From assembly GCA_037157815.1 (NCBI GenBank), contig CP089984.1:11108501-11172500 (forward strand): a DNA stretch of 64,000 nt, read 5' to 3'. Below, one piece after another: positions 8,612 through 16,509 of the stretch. Below the pieces are notes generated by a model. The model ran no database searches. It saw only the letters and a program-made list of their open reading frames with translations, and was not told the DNA's origin. Numbering within the stretch: position 1 is the stretch's first letter; every line of letters starts with the position of its first letter. The DNA comes from Sorangiineae bacterium MSr11954 (lineage in GTDB: Bacteria > Myxococcota_A > Polyangia > Polyangiales > Polyangiaceae). A program made the position numbers and the translations under genes.

Positions 8612-9106
8612 ATGGAAACCCGTCGCATCACCAAAGCCGACTTCGATCATATCGTCGAGGTGATTGATCGCTGGTGGGGTGGTCCTATCCACGCGCAGGT
8701 CCATCCGATGTTCTTTTACGAGCTGGGCGACCATGCCCTCATCGTGGAAGAAGGCGGCATCATCATCGGATTTCTGCTTGGGTTCGTCGCCACGAGCGAG
8801 GTCGTCCGAGACTACCCCAAGGCGCCCGGCGCGGGGATAGGGGTTAAAACCGGCTACGTTCACCTGGTCGGTATCCACCCCGAGCACCGCAGGCGCGGCG
8901 TCGGGCGGCTGCTTTACAGGGATTTCATCCGCGAGTGCATCGCGGCCGGCTGTACCCGGATGAAGGCCATCACCACCACCGGCAACGAAGGATCCATCCG
9001 CTTTCACGTGGCCGTCGGCTGGGAATCGCTCGAAATGGAAGACTACGCCGGCTACAAGCGCAAGCGCATCGTTTTCACCAAAGATCTCACGAATGAGCGA
9101 GACTGA
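8612..9106 (+). CDS. GNAT-family N-acetyltransferase
   Basis: A 164-residue GNAT acyltransferase. The acetyl-CoA-binding segment is VHLVGIHPEHRRRGVGRLLY (V/I-x-x-x-R-x-x-G-x-G/A), preceded by GGIIIGFLLGFV and followed by MKAITTTGNEGSIRFH and a C-terminal GW.SLEMEDYAGY. The ATG at 8612 gives the usual N-terminus (METRRITKADF); an upstream in-frame ATG at 8519 would add an unlikely hydrophobic extension. Its last 14 bp overlap the start of the cyclic-nucleotide-binding gene. That pairing recalls cAMP-regulated protein acetyltransferases, in which both domains lie in one chain, but that parallel is inference. Confidence 0.85.
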   Translation: METRRITKADFDHIVEVIDRWWGGPIHAQVHPMFFYELGDHALIVEEGGIIIGFLLGFVATSEVVRDYPKAPGAGIGVKTGYVHLVGIHPEHRRRGVGRLLYRDFIRECIAAGCTRMKAITTTGNEGSIRFHVAVGWESLEMEDYAGYKRKRIVFTKDLTNERD

Positions 9107-9620
9107 TCCCGCTGCCGCCCTCTCGAGCCTGGCCCCCGTCACCGCGGCCCGGCTTCGTGAAATCGGCTTGTTCGGTGCCCTCTCCGATGAGGTCATCACC
9201 CATCTCGCAGCCTCCTTGAAGCCGCTCCACCTCGCGCCGGGCGACGCCATCTTCCGCGAAGGCGACTCGGCCCGCGAGATGTACGTCGTCCTCGACGGCG
9301 AGGTCGAAGTGCTCAAACGCAGCCGCCGCAGCCGCGACGTTCGCGTCGCCATCCTCGGCCCGAACGACACCTTCGGCGAGATGTCCCTCATCGACGTCCA
9401 AGCCCGCTCCGCCACCGTGCGCGCCGTCGCGCACACGCGCCTCCTGCGCATGGCCAGCGAAGATCTGGACTGGCTTTACCGGCACGATCTCAAGTCGTAT
9501 GCCCTCATTACGCTCAACATCGCACGCGATCTGTCCCGCCGCTTGCGCGTCGCCGACGGCATCCTGGCCGACTTCGCGGCGAGCGTCCTCGACGAGTACG
9601 TGGTCGGCGGCCGTACGTAG
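9093..9620 (+). CDS. Cyclic nucleotide-binding (Crp-like effector) domain protein
   Basis: A 175-residue protein with a single cNMP-binding domain at about residues 28-145: FGALSDEVITHLA, PGDAIFREGDSAREMYVVLDG, FGEMSLIDVQARSATVRA. The phosphate-binding cassette FGEMSL...RSATV keeps the arginine and glutamate expected for nucleotide binding. There is no helix-turn-helix after it, so it is unlikely to be a DNA-binding Crp. The 14-bp overlap with the GNAT gene suggests coupled expression and possibly control of acetyltransferase activity in trans. The next gene is convergent and begins immediately after the stop. Confidence 0.85.
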   Translation: MSETDPAAALSSLAPVTAARLREIGLFGALSDEVITHLAASLKPLHLAPGDAIFREGDSAREMYVVLDGEVEVLKRSRRSRDVRVAILGPNDTFGEMSLIDVQARSATVRAVAHTRLLRMASEDLDWLYRHDLKSYALITLNIARDLSRRLRVADGILADFAASVLDEYVVGGRT

Positions 9621-9932
9621 CTAGTCGCCGTCGTTGGCGTCGGCCGCGCCAGCGTCGGAGCTCGCGTCGACGCCCGCATCCGCGGGGCCGGCGTCGGCGT
9701 CCGTGGGACTGGCGTCGCCCGCGTCGCGGGGGAGCATCGCGCCGGAGTCCCCGCGCGGGAACGATACGCCGCCCGAGTCGGGTTGGTCGCCGGGGGGAAT
9801 CGGCTGCGGGTTGAGGGTGCAGGCCACCCACGATGCACCCGTCAGCATCGCGCCGAGAAGGAGCTGCGCGCTGCGGCGAAGCTTGGGCGTCCGCCGTTTT
9901 TCTCGTCCGCTCGTCCGTCTCCGGGCGCTCAA
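9621..9932 (-). CDS. CTLNPQPIPPG lipoprotein, paralogue A
   Basis: A 103-residue lipoprotein, last of three coupled paralogues. A basic N-terminus (RRR, KRR, KLRR) and hydrophobic segment LLLGAMLTGASWVAC lead to the lipobox cysteine, followed directly by TLNPQPIPPGD. The mature part is a low-complexity Asp/Ala/Gly-rich tail (DAGDASPTDADAGPADAG), likely disordered and acidic. The TTG start at 9932 is chosen because it overlaps the stop of paralogue B (TTGA), giving tight coupling. The function is unknown; the conserved block after the cysteine is probably a surface-anchoring or sorting feature. Confidence 0.65.
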   Translation of the reverse strand: MSARRRTSGREKRRTPKLRRSAQLLLGAMLTGASWVACTLNPQPIPPGDQPDSGGVSFPRGDSGAMLPRDAGDASPTDADAGPADAGVDASSDAGAADANDGD

Positions 9933-10192
9933 GCATCACCTCCGTCGCCGGCATCTCCGGCATCGCCCGCACTGGAGTCTCCGCCCGATCCTTCCACCGC
10001 CCCGTCCTTCCGCGTGCCGGGGCAGGGCGGCTTTTTGCACCCGCCGCCGCTGGTGAATCCTCCATCTTCCAATGTATCGCCCGGCGGAATCGGCTGCGGA
10101 TTGAGGGTACAGGCCATCCATGCTGCACCCGTCAGCGCGAGGCACCCGTAGGAGCGCCACGCGCGAAGCCGCTTCATTTTTCGCGGGCTCAT
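9929..10192 (-). CDS. CTLNPQPIPPG lipoprotein, paralogue B
   Basis: An 87-residue lipoprotein and the middle gene of the trio. The signal peptide SYGCLALTGAAWMAC is followed by the invariant TLNPQPIPPGD. The mature chain has a short Cys-Lys segment (GGGCKKPPCPGTRKDG) and an acidic Gly/Asp/Ala tail (GDSSAGDAGDAGDGGDA). The ATG at 10192 overlaps the stop of paralogue C as ATGA; a second ATG five codons on (10177) is possible. The gene overlaps its downstream paralogue by 4 bp. The role is unknown. Confidence 0.65.
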   Translation of the reverse strand: MSPRKMKRLRAWRSYGCLALTGAAWMACTLNPQPIPPGDTLEDGGFTSGGGCKKPPCPGTRKDGAVEGSGGDSSAGDAGDAGDGGDA

Positions 10193-10518
10193 GCACCGTC
10201 TCCATCGGCCGCACTGCCGGCATCGTTGCCGCCATCCCCGCCATCCCCGCCGTCGCCGCCATCCCCGCCATCCCCCGCGTCGCGCCCTGCATCCCCGGCA
10301 TCTCCGCGCCCGCCGTCGCTGCTCCCATCGCCACCGTTGCACCCGCCCGGGCGCCCGCCGCAATTGGAACCCGGGGTTCCCTTCCCGCCATCGTCGGTCG
10401 CCCCGGGCGGAATGGGTTGGGGATTCAGCGTGCAAGCGCCCCAGACAAACGCTAGCCCAACGGTCCACAGGACCCCGCGCCACGCCTTCGCCTGTGACTT
10501 TGCCGTTCGAGCGCCCAT
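10189..10518 (-). CDS. CTLNPQPIPPG lipoprotein, paralogue C
   Basis: A 109-residue lipoprotein and the first gene of the trio. The signal peptide WRGVLWTVGLAFVWGAC carries the lipobox, followed by TLNPQPIPPGATDDGG. The rest is almost entirely Gly/Asp, with runs such as GDGGDGGDGGDGG, and two cysteines in the NCGGRPGGCNGG segment. The ATG at 10518 is chosen because the signal peptide starts there; the open frame extends further upstream without features. It is divergent from the ABC ATPase gene about 140 bp away. Repetitive Gly-Asp DNA suggests length variation by slippage. Confidence 0.65.
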   Translation of the reverse strand: MGARTAKSQAKAWRGVLWTVGLAFVWGACTLNPQPIPPGATDDGGKGTPGSNCGGRPGGCNGGDGSSDGGRGDAGDAGRDAGDGGDGGDGGDGGDGGNDAGSAADGDGA

Positions 10519-10661
10519 CGAGTGGCGAACCCCCTCATTCTTGTGGGTTTTCCCCGCCGCTGTCCTAGCATCGTCGATGCCACGCCAAATAGCCCTGCAA
10601 TCTCGTGGGGCCATTCCCCTTCCCAATGACAAACGTGCCAACTTGGCGCAACATGGCACAA

Positions 10662-11354
10662 ATGGCAGCGGCGGTTCGAGTCGAAGGCTTGGTGAAGCGC
10701 ATTCGCGACGGGCGCACCCGGCGAACGATCCTCGATGGCATTTCGCTCACCGTCGAACGGGGCGAGCTGGTTCTCCTTCGCGGCCCGAGCGGAAGCGGCA
10801 AAACGACGCTCCTGGCGCTGGTCGGCGCCATGCTCTCGCCCACCAGCGGCGAGGTGCACCTCGATGGCGAGGCCACCTCGCGCCTGCGCGAATCGTACCG
10901 CGCCAAGGTGCGTCGGCAGAAGGTGGGCTTCGTGTTTCAAGACGTGGCCCTGGTCGACACCATGAGCGCGCGCGACAACGTTCTTCTCCCGTGCGTGCCC
11001 GACGGCATCGGTCCCCGCGAGATCGAGCGCGCCGACGCCCTGCTCGCGCGCTTCGGCGTGGCCTCGCTCGCGCGCACCGAGGCCCGCGGCCTCTCCGGCG
11101 GCGAGCGCCAGCGCGTGGCCCTTGCCCGCGCCCTCATGCGCGATCCGCCGCTGCTCCTCCTCGATGAACCGACCGCACACTTGGACGAGGAGCGCGCCGC
11201 ATCCATCGCCGGCGATCTCGTCGCGCTCGCCCGCGAGGGCCGCGCCGTGCTGGCGGCCACCCACGATCCTCGCCTGACCCAGGCCGCCGGCGTGGCGCGC
11301 ATCCTGGACTTGCACGGCGGAAAACTTCACGAGCAGGAAACCCCGGCCGCGTGA
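10662..11354 (+). CDS. ABC transporter ATP-binding protein (LolD/MacB type)
   Basis: A 230-residue nucleotide-binding subunit. It has Walker A GPSGSGKTT, Q-loop VGFVFQDVALVD, signature LSGGERQRVALARAL, Walker B LLLLDEPTAHLD and switch histidine ATHDPRL. The short loops and DxxSARDNVLLP segment place it with the LolD/MacB/FtsE group, which normally partners an FtsX-like permease. No such permease is nearby. ATGs at 10626 and 10653 are alternative starts. About 100 bp downstream lie a polytopic membrane protein and nosL on the same strand, so a joint role in metal or envelope-protein handling is possible but unproven. Confidence 0.85.
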   Translation: MAAAVRVEGLVKRIRDGRTRRTILDGISLTVERGELVLLRGPSGSGKTTLLALVGAMLSPTSGEVHLDGEATSRLRESYRAKVRRQKVGFVFQDVALVDTMSARDNVLLPCVPDGIGPREIERADALLARFGVASLARTEARGLSGGERQRVALARALMRDPPLLLLDEPTAHLDEERAASIAGDLVALAREGRAVLAATHDPRLTQAAGVARILDLHGGKLHEQETPAA

Positions 11355-11451
11355 GCTTCCGGTGCCGGCCGCCGCACATCTTCGCGCGCGCCGGGTGCCC
11401 GCACGTGCGCGCGCACGTCGCATGTGAAAGAGTGACGTCCCGGGCATCGCC

Positions 11452-12492
11452 GTGACCGTGCACCTCGTCAACCTCCTCGAGCCTTGGGTCCTGCTCCGTT
11501 TGGTCGCCGGGGTCGTTGCCGCCGTGTTGCTCGGCCGCGCCGCCCTCGTCGCGCTGCGCGTCCTGCTCCACTTCGATCTGCAGAGCGCCAACGAAGGGCA
11601 GCTGGCCCTGGAGCGTCACGTCGAGCTCAGCTCGACCTTCGTCCGCGTGGGTACGGTGGTGCAGGTCCTCGCGCTGGTCTTCACGGTGCTCGCGTCCGAT
11701 CGACTGAGCCACGGCATCCGAGGCGCCATGTGTGCCTATGGGGTGTTCCACGCCAATGAGTGGGGCTTTCCCGCGCTCTACGCCACCTTCGGCGTCGCGC
11801 TCTTCGCCGGCATCGTCGCGCAGGTCTACGCGTTCGATCGGCGCCTTCCGCGCCCCGATCTGGTGCGGCCGCTGTCGATCCTCACCTTGGCCCTCGCGCC
11901 GCTCGCCACCATCGATCTGGGGCTCACCACGCGCTTTCTCCTGGAGCTCGATCTCTCGGTCGTGGCCTCGTGCTGCTCCGTGCAGCTCGATCGCGCGACG
12001 GCCGGGAACGTGACCTTCGCCAGCGGCCCGCGCGTCGCCTCGGCCATCGCCGCGCAAGTGGCCGTCGTGCTCGCGGCGGCGGCGGCGCTATGGGCGGCGC
12101 GCCGTCCGCGTGCACCCCGCGTGACCCTCGCGGGAGCGCTGTCGATCGTGGCCTTCCCCGTCGCCATCGCGGCGGTCGTGCTCGAGGTGGCACCCTACGC
12201 CTTCGAGCTGCCCGACCACATTTGCCCCTTCTGCCTTCTGCACGCGGACGTCTTCGGTCTGGGTTACTTCCTGTTCGGCGCCATCTTCCTCGCCACCACG
12301 TGGGGAGGCGGCGCCGCGCTCGTCGCCTTGCTCGCGCGCCGCTTGCCGCACGTCGATGCGGGCATCTTCGAAGGGTTCGCGCGCGGCCGCATGCGGCGCG
12401 AAGCCTGGGCGTGGGGCTTTGCGCTGCTCTGCGCCCTCGCACCCATCGCGCGCTACACGTGGATCAACCAAGGAGCGTCGCTCTTTCCGTGA
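11452..12492 (+). CDS. Polytopic membrane protein of NosL/ABC cluster
   Basis: A 346-residue integral membrane protein with about eight hydrophobic segments, starting at a GTG (11452). No named family is recognised. Conserved-looking loops are GAMCAYGVFHANEWGF (about 91-106), a cysteine pair VASCCSVQLD, and HICPFCLLHADVFGLGYF (about 246-263), whose CxxC and histidines could bind a metal or act in thiol chemistry. Its stop overlaps the nosL start (GTGA), so the proteins are made together. This context suggests a periplasmic metal (copper) delivery or redox role. It is not an FtsX-type permease. Confidence 0.75.
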   Translation: MTVHLVNLLEPWVLLRLVAGVVAAVLLGRAALVALRVLLHFDLQSANEGQLALERHVELSSTFVRVGTVVQVLALVFTVLASDRLSHGIRGAMCAYGVFHANEWGFPALYATFGVALFAGIVAQVYAFDRRLPRPDLVRPLSILTLALAPLATIDLGLTTRFLLELDLSVVASCCSVQLDRATAGNVTFASGPRVASAIAAQVAVVLAAAAALWAARRPRAPRVTLAGALSIVAFPVAIAAVVLEVAPYAFELPDHICPFCLLHADVFGLGYFLFGAIFLATTWGGGAALVALLARRLPHVDAGIFEGFARGRMRREAWAWGFALLCALAPIARYTWINQGASLFP

Positions 12493-12941
12493 GAAGCACC
12501 CGAAGAAGCCTCGCGCTCGTCCTGGCGCTCGCCTTGGCCGCGCCCGCCGCGGTTCTTTCGGCGTGCCGCTCGCCGGCGGATGCGCGCGACCGCTGCGCTC
12601 GGTGCGGGATGAAAATCGCGAACGGGAGCCTCTTCGCCGCCGAGCTTCGAGCGGACGATGGGCAAACGCTTCGGTTCGATGCGCTGCGTTGCGCGCTGGC
12701 CGCTCGCCTCGATGGACGTCCGACCGCCACGCTCCATGTTCATGAGTACTACGACGGTCGCGTTCGCGAGGTCGACGACTCCATCGTCTTTGCGCTCGGC
12801 AGCGATGTGATGGGCCCGATGGGCTCCGATCTCGTTCCGGTCGCAAAGGCCCAGATGACGAAATTTGCCGCGGACCACGGCGCCAAGCGATTCGTTTTGC
12901 TAAGGGAGATCGATACGGCGATCCTCACGCAGATCCCATGA
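12489..12941 (+). CDS. nosL: NosL-family copper-binding lipoprotein
   Basis: A 150-residue lipoprotein. The signal peptide LALALAAPAAVLSAC carries the lipobox, soon followed by DRCARCGMKIANG, the CxxCGM copper(I)-binding motif of NosL. Later segments DALRCALAARLDG and HVHEYYDGRVREVDDSIVFA match the family fold. NosL delivers copper to the nitrous oxide reductase CuZ site in denitrifiers, but relatives occur without nos genes, and no nosZ is in this window. The GTG start at 12489 is fixed by the GTGA overlap with the membrane protein gene. It overlaps the next small gene by ATGA. Confidence 0.85.
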   Translation: MRSTRRSLALVLALALAAPAAVLSACRSPADARDRCARCGMKIANGSLFAAELRADDGQTLRFDALRCALAARLDGRPTATLHVHEYYDGRVREVDDSIVFALGSDVMGPMGSDLVPVAKAQMTKFAADHGAKRFVLLREIDTAILTQIP

Positions 12942-13207
12942 CTCAGCCCACCGTGCCATTGCCACCAAAGCTACGCCGCGCCCTCGAGCTCGTTTATGCG
13001 CTCGAGGGGGTCGCCTCTGCCCGCATTTGGCAATGGGGCGATCGCATCGCCCTCGGCGTTCGCGCCGGACGCGCAGCGGCACCGGCCGAGCTCCTCCGTC
13101 GTGTGGAAGATGCCGTCTCCGCGCTGCGTGAGCCGGGTGAAGTCTGGGATTTCGGGCTGCTCGACGACGACATCGTCCCCGAAGCCAAGCCGGACGAGCT
13201 GACCTAG
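12938..13207 (+). CDS. Small hypothetical protein coupled to nosL
   Basis: An 89-residue soluble protein starting in an ATGA overlap with nosL. It reads as two helices around a beta hairpin: LRRALELVYALEGVASARIWQWGDRIALGVR, then AAPAELLRRVEDAVSALREPGEVWDFGLLDDD. No family is recognised. Tight coupling implies it belongs to the same ABC/membrane/NosL system. It is the last gene before a weak hairpin and the convergent cdnL gene. Confidence 0.65.
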   Translation: MTQPTVPLPPKLRRALELVYALEGVASARIWQWGDRIALGVRAGRAAAPAELLRRVEDAVSALREPGEVWDFGLLDDDIVPEAKPDELT

Positions 13208-13235
13208 CACCCGTAGCACCCGGTTTGGCGGTTTG

Positions 13236-13258
13236 GCGTAACGGACTCGATGTTACGC
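13236..13258 (+). terminator. Possible terminator hairpin after the NosL operon
   Basis: GCGTAAC (13236-13242) pairs with GTTACGC (13252-13258) over a 9-nt loop, followed by only two more T residues. It sits 29 bp past the last operon stop. The stem is short and the U-tract weak, so this is tentative. Confidence 0.3.
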
Positions 13259-13417
13259 TTTGCGCCAAGCCGCGGCGCACGTCGTCGAAGACGCTTCGCG
13301 ACGCTACCGCGGCTTACGCTGTCGAGAAATTCTTCAAATGCGACCGGCGGTCTGGAGAGCCTCGAAACCCGCAGATTTCGAGGGGCAAACCTCAAAGGCA
13401 GCAGTCGCGAGAGACAA

Positions 13418-13924
13418 TCAATTGGCGATGAAGAGCGCTTCGATTTCGGTCTTGACGTCGTCTTCGGTTTGAGCGCGCGCGACGGCAATTTCTTTGACGA
13501 TCAGCCCGCGCGCGGTTTCGAGCATGCGGCGCTCGCCGAACGAGAGCTGTTTGTCGGTCTTCAGGCGATAAAGATCGCGGAGGACCTCGGCGACATCGTA
13601 AATCGAGCCCGTCTTGATCTTGTCCATGAAACCGCGGTAGCGGCGATTCCAAGTCTGGTTGTCGAACGCAATGGTGCGCTCTTTGAGAATGTCGAAGATC
13701 TCGCGGATTTCCTGCTCGTTGATCACTTGACGCAGACCGACCGCGCTGGCATTCGTCACCGGGACCATGATCTTTCGGTCCGTATCGAGGATGCGGAGCA
13801 CGTAGAAGCGCTGGCGGCTTCCTGCGATGTCTTTCTCCTCGATCTTGATGACCTCGGCGACCCCTTGGGCGGGGTAAACTGCCTTGTCACCAACGTTGAA
13901 TTTGACGTCCGTCCCAGCTTGCAT
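13418..13924 (-). CDS. cdnL: CarD-family RNA polymerase-binding regulator (CdnL type)
   Basis: A 168-residue protein that binds the RNA polymerase beta subunit and stabilises open promoter complexes, notably at rRNA promoters; in myxobacteria the CdnL type is essential. The N-terminal Tudor-like RNAP-interaction domain (about 1-65) reads FNVGDKAVYPAQGVAEVIKI...RFYVLRIL. The C-terminal helical DNA-binding part has WNRRYRGFMDKIKTGSIYDVAEVLRDL and LSFGERRMLETARGL. The ATG at 13924 is preceded by AAGGAG at 7-nt spacing and gives the CdnL-like N-terminus (MQAGTDVKFNVGDKAV). An upstream in-frame start at 13966 is less likely. The CarD-specific AT-hook tail is absent. Confidence 0.93.
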   Translation of the reverse strand: MQAGTDVKFNVGDKAVYPAQGVAEVIKIEEKDIAGSRQRFYVLRILDTDRKIMVPVTNASAVGLRQVINEQEIREIFDILKERTIAFDNQTWNRRYRGFMDKIKTGSIYDVAEVLRDLYRLKTDKQLSFGERRMLETARGLIVKEIAVARAQTEDDVKTEIEALFIAN

Positions 13925-14454
13925 GGTATCTCCTTGTCCAAGTGAATCGATGGGTGCGTCCGTCACTTCGCAGCTCGCGCCCCTTTACGCGCCCCCCACG
14001 TAATTGAGGCCGCACGGCGCACCGCACCCTTTCCGGGAGTACCTGCAAAGGCCGCCCGGCTCGTAACAACATCAAACTTCATCCTCGCACTGGCCTTGGG
14101 GCACCGGTCTGGTTGGGTGGTGCCTTAGGCGTTACACCTGACCTATCGGAATGGTCGACAATGCGACTGACTGGCTGGCGGGAGGAACCAGGAACGAGGT
14201 AAAACCTGGAAAACTTAGAAAACCGGAAAACTCGAGGGCTTGAAAACAGAGCTTTCGAAACGAAAACGAAACAGAAACAGACGAGTTGGAGGGCCGAGTT
14301 TCCAGTAGGTCGGGCTGCCTTCCCGCAACAGCATCCTGCAACAGCCTACCGCAACAGCTCTTCGCGACCGGTGGATATGAAGCGAGGCGAGCGCACTCTA
14401 GTTCCGTCGCCACGTGTTTGTCAAATTCTTTCAGCCGCCTTCCATTGATCGCGC
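13925..14454. other. 530-bp intergenic region upstream of cdnL
   Basis: No supportable gene is seen. The region is less GC-rich than its surroundings around 14160-14300, with an A-rich stretch of near repeats (GGAAAACTTAGAAAACCGGAAAACTCG), and contains CAACAG-type short repeats at 14327-14358. It must hold the cdnL promoter. No clear promoter pair or RNA gene was recognised. Confidence 0.4.
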
Positions 14455-15594
14455 TCAAATTTCGAGCGCATTTTTCGGCGTTTTTTGTGAGGGAACGCTC
14501 ACCTCACCACTTAATGTAGCAGCCGACCGACAGAGCGCAACCGCGAGCCCCCAGCGAACTCCACGGTCGGAAATCACGACGGATTCCGCACCCCAGTGCT
14601 CGAGCAGCGCGAGCGCCACCAGGCCCCCTGCCACGATCACGTCGGCCCGTTTGGGCTCGAGCCCGGGCACCTCGCGCCGCGCGGCCAGCGGCAACGACGC
14701 GAGATACTCCACCACGCGGCGAAGCTCGCTCGTGGGAAGACGCTTTCCGTGCACCCGGGTGCCATCGTAGGTGGTCATCTGCATCGACACGGCGGCCAAG
14801 GTCGTCATGGTGCCGGCGATGCCGATGGGCGGCATGTCGCCGGTGAGCGGAGGGAGCTCCGCGAAGGTCGCGCGAAGCTCGCGCGTGATCGTATCCAGCT
14901 CGTCCCGTGACGGAGGATCGCTTCGCACATGGCGCTCGGTGAGGCGCACGCTCCCGACGTCGAAGCTTTTCTCGTAACCGACGGACCCGCGCCCCGCGTG
15001 ACGCTCCGCCCCATCGGCCGTCGTGGATCCTTCATCGAGACCCGACGCGGCATGTGCGCCGGGGTGCTCGATGGTGCCGCGCACCACCTCGGTGCTCCCT
15101 CCGCCGATGTCGAAGACGAAGACCTCGCGCCCGTGCTCCCTGCGACCATCGGGCTCCGCGGCCTTCGATGCGGGTGCGTTCGTTGCTTCGCTCCCGGGCT
15201 CGGCGCTGGGTAGCCCGACGAGCGCGCCGGCGAATGTCAGCTCCGCCTCCTCGTCGCCGCCGATGACCCGAAGGTCCACCCCGAACACCTTCCGGATGTG
15301 CTCCTGGATGACCTCACCGCCGCGTGCGTCGCGCATGGCGCTCGTGCCCACCACCGCGATGCGCTCCACGCCAAGGCGCTTCACGATGGCCCCGTAGGCG
15401 TCGAGGCAGGCCGTGGTGCGCGCAATGGCGTCTTGGTGGAGCGTTCGCGTGCGGTCGACCCCCTGGCCCAGGCGCGTGATGGTCGCGTGTTCTTCGACCG
15501 CCTGCGGGGCGCCGTCGGGGCCTCGCTCGGCGACCAGCAGCAAAACGGTGTTGGTTCCAATGTCGATGGCCGCGATGCGGGGGGAGCTCGTCAT
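14455..15594 (-). CDS. Ppx/GppA-family exopolyphosphatase / guanosine pentaphosphatase
   Basis: A 379-residue actin-fold phosphatase. The phosphate-1 loop is IAAIDIGTNTVLLLVAE, the second phosphate loop VFVFDIGGGSTEVV, and the adenosine-region glycines IGIAGTMTTLAAV and VIVAGGLVALALLE. These enzymes degrade polyphosphate and/or hydrolyse pppGpp, linking to the stringent response. The protein lacks the extra C-terminal domains of E. coli Ppx, so it is the short form. An insertion of about 45 residues between the GDEEAELTFAG segment and the second loop is Ala/Glu-rich and probably a surface loop. A terminator separates it from the upstream OmpA-like gene. Confidence 0.88.
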   Translation of the reverse strand: MTSSPRIAAIDIGTNTVLLLVAERGPDGAPQAVEEHATITRLGQGVDRTRTLHQDAIARTTACLDAYGAIVKRLGVERIAVVGTSAMRDARGGEVIQEHIRKVFGVDLRVIGGDEEAELTFAGALVGLPSAEPGSEATNAPASKAAEPDGRREHGREVFVFDIGGGSTEVVRGTIEHPGAHAASGLDEGSTTADGAERHAGRGSVGYEKSFDVGSVRLTERHVRSDPPSRDELDTITRELRATFAELPPLTGDMPPIGIAGTMTTLAAVSMQMTTYDGTRVHGKRLPTSELRRVVEYLASLPLAARREVPGLEPKRADVIVAGGLVALALLEHWGAESVVISDRGVRWGLAVALCRSAATLSGEVSVPSQKTPKNALEI

Positions 15595-15600
15595 GGCGCA

Positions 15601-15638
15601 AAAAGTAAAGGGTCGACCCTCTCGGATCGACCCTTTAT
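15601..15638 (-). terminator. Rho-independent terminator of the OmpA-like lipoprotein gene
   Basis: An 11-bp perfect stem: TAAAGGGTCGA (15607-15617) pairs with TCGACCCTTTA (15628-15638) over a 10-nt loop. Read on the minus strand, it is followed by CTTTTT (15606-15601). It lies 35 bp after the stop at 15673 and immediately before the start of the Ppx/GppA gene at 15594. Confidence 0.8.
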
Positions 15639-15672
15639 TTCGAAGCTCGTCGCGGCCGGTGCCGCGCCGGGC

Positions 15673-16509
15673 TCACTTGATGTTGTTCAGATTGAGCATC
15701 TCTTCGACGTTCGGCTGGAGGACCAGCTCGACCCGGCGATTCTTGTTCCGATCGTCCTTCGACTGGTTCTCGACCGTACCCGCGATCGGATCGGTCTCGC
15801 CGTAGCCGGCCGCCGACCAGTTCTTGGGATTAAGACCGCCGCCGCCTTTGCCCGTGGGCTTGGCGCCGGGCTTGGTCGCCTCCTTCGGCGTGATCAGGTA
15901 GAGCAGCACGGTGCGGGCGCGGGAGACCGAAAGTCCCCAGTTGTCTTTGAAGGGTCCGCCGCCGTACGGTTCGTTATCGGTATGGCCGGCGACCTGGAAG
16001 ATGCGTTGCGCCAGCGTCCCATCGCTCCCAATGACTTGAGCGACTTGGGCGAGCACGTCTTTGCCCGTCGCTTTGAGCTCGTCCTTGCCCGAGTCGAAGA
16101 GCACGTCGCCCGGCAGCTGGATGACCATGCGGTTGTTGCGGACGACGACCTTGAGGCCCACCTGCGTGAGCTTGTCGAGGCGCGTCTTCAGGTCACGAAA
16201 GCGCTGCTCGATCGCGGCCAGCTGCTCGGAGCGTTGCTTGTATTCTGCAACGGCCTGCTTGAGTTTGTCCGAGTCGACGCCAGCTTGCTTGAGTTGGCCC
16301 CGGAGCTCGTTGATCTCGGACTGCGCCTGGCCGTACTTCGCCTGGTCCTCGGCCAGTTGACCGTTCGCGGTCTTGAGATCGGCGGAGAGCTTGTCGATCT
16401 CGCGCTGCTTGGCGGCCATCTCTTCGTCCGTGTGGCCGCAGCCCGCGACCGTGAGCAACAACGCTGCCGATCCGGCGAGCATGCTCCATCTGAAACTCCC
16501 TCTTGCCAT
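15673..16509 (-). CDS. OmpA-family peptidoglycan-associated lipoprotein
   Basis: A 278-residue outer-membrane lipoprotein. The signal peptide LAGSAALLLTVAGC gives the lipobox cysteine near residue 24. A long coiled coil follows (about 28-110, heptad-rich Q/K/E, for example AAKQREIDKLSADLKTANGQ), then a C-terminal OmpA/MotB peptidoglycan-binding domain (about 125-265). Domain landmarks are LPGDVLFDSGKDEL, VAGHTDNEPYGG, LSVSRARTVLLYL and KNRRVELVLQP. The KNWSAAGYGETDP segment is also typical. A start at 16509 (or GTG at 16512) is supported by AGGAGGT upstream. The likely role is an envelope tether, its coiled coil spanning the periplasm. Confidence 0.9.
   Translation of the reverse strand: MARGSFRWSMLAGSAALLLTVAGCGHTDEEMAAKQREIDKLSADLKTANGQLAEDQAKYGQAQSEINELRGQLKQAGVDSDKLKQAVAEYKQRSEQLAAIEQRFRDLKTRLDKLTQVGLKVVVRNNRMVIQLPGDVLFDSGKDELKATGKDVLAQVAQVIGSDGTLAQRIFQVAGHTDNEPYGGGPFKDNWGLSVSRARTVLLYLITPKEATKPGAKPTGKGGGGLNPKNWSAAGYGETDPIAGTVENQSKDDRNKNRRVELVLQPNVEEMLNLNNIK

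Noticed and set aside
10670-10690. tRNA T-loop-like GGTTCGAGTC
   Set aside because: It lies inside the ABC ATPase coding sequence and no acceptor stem or anticodon arm surrounds it.
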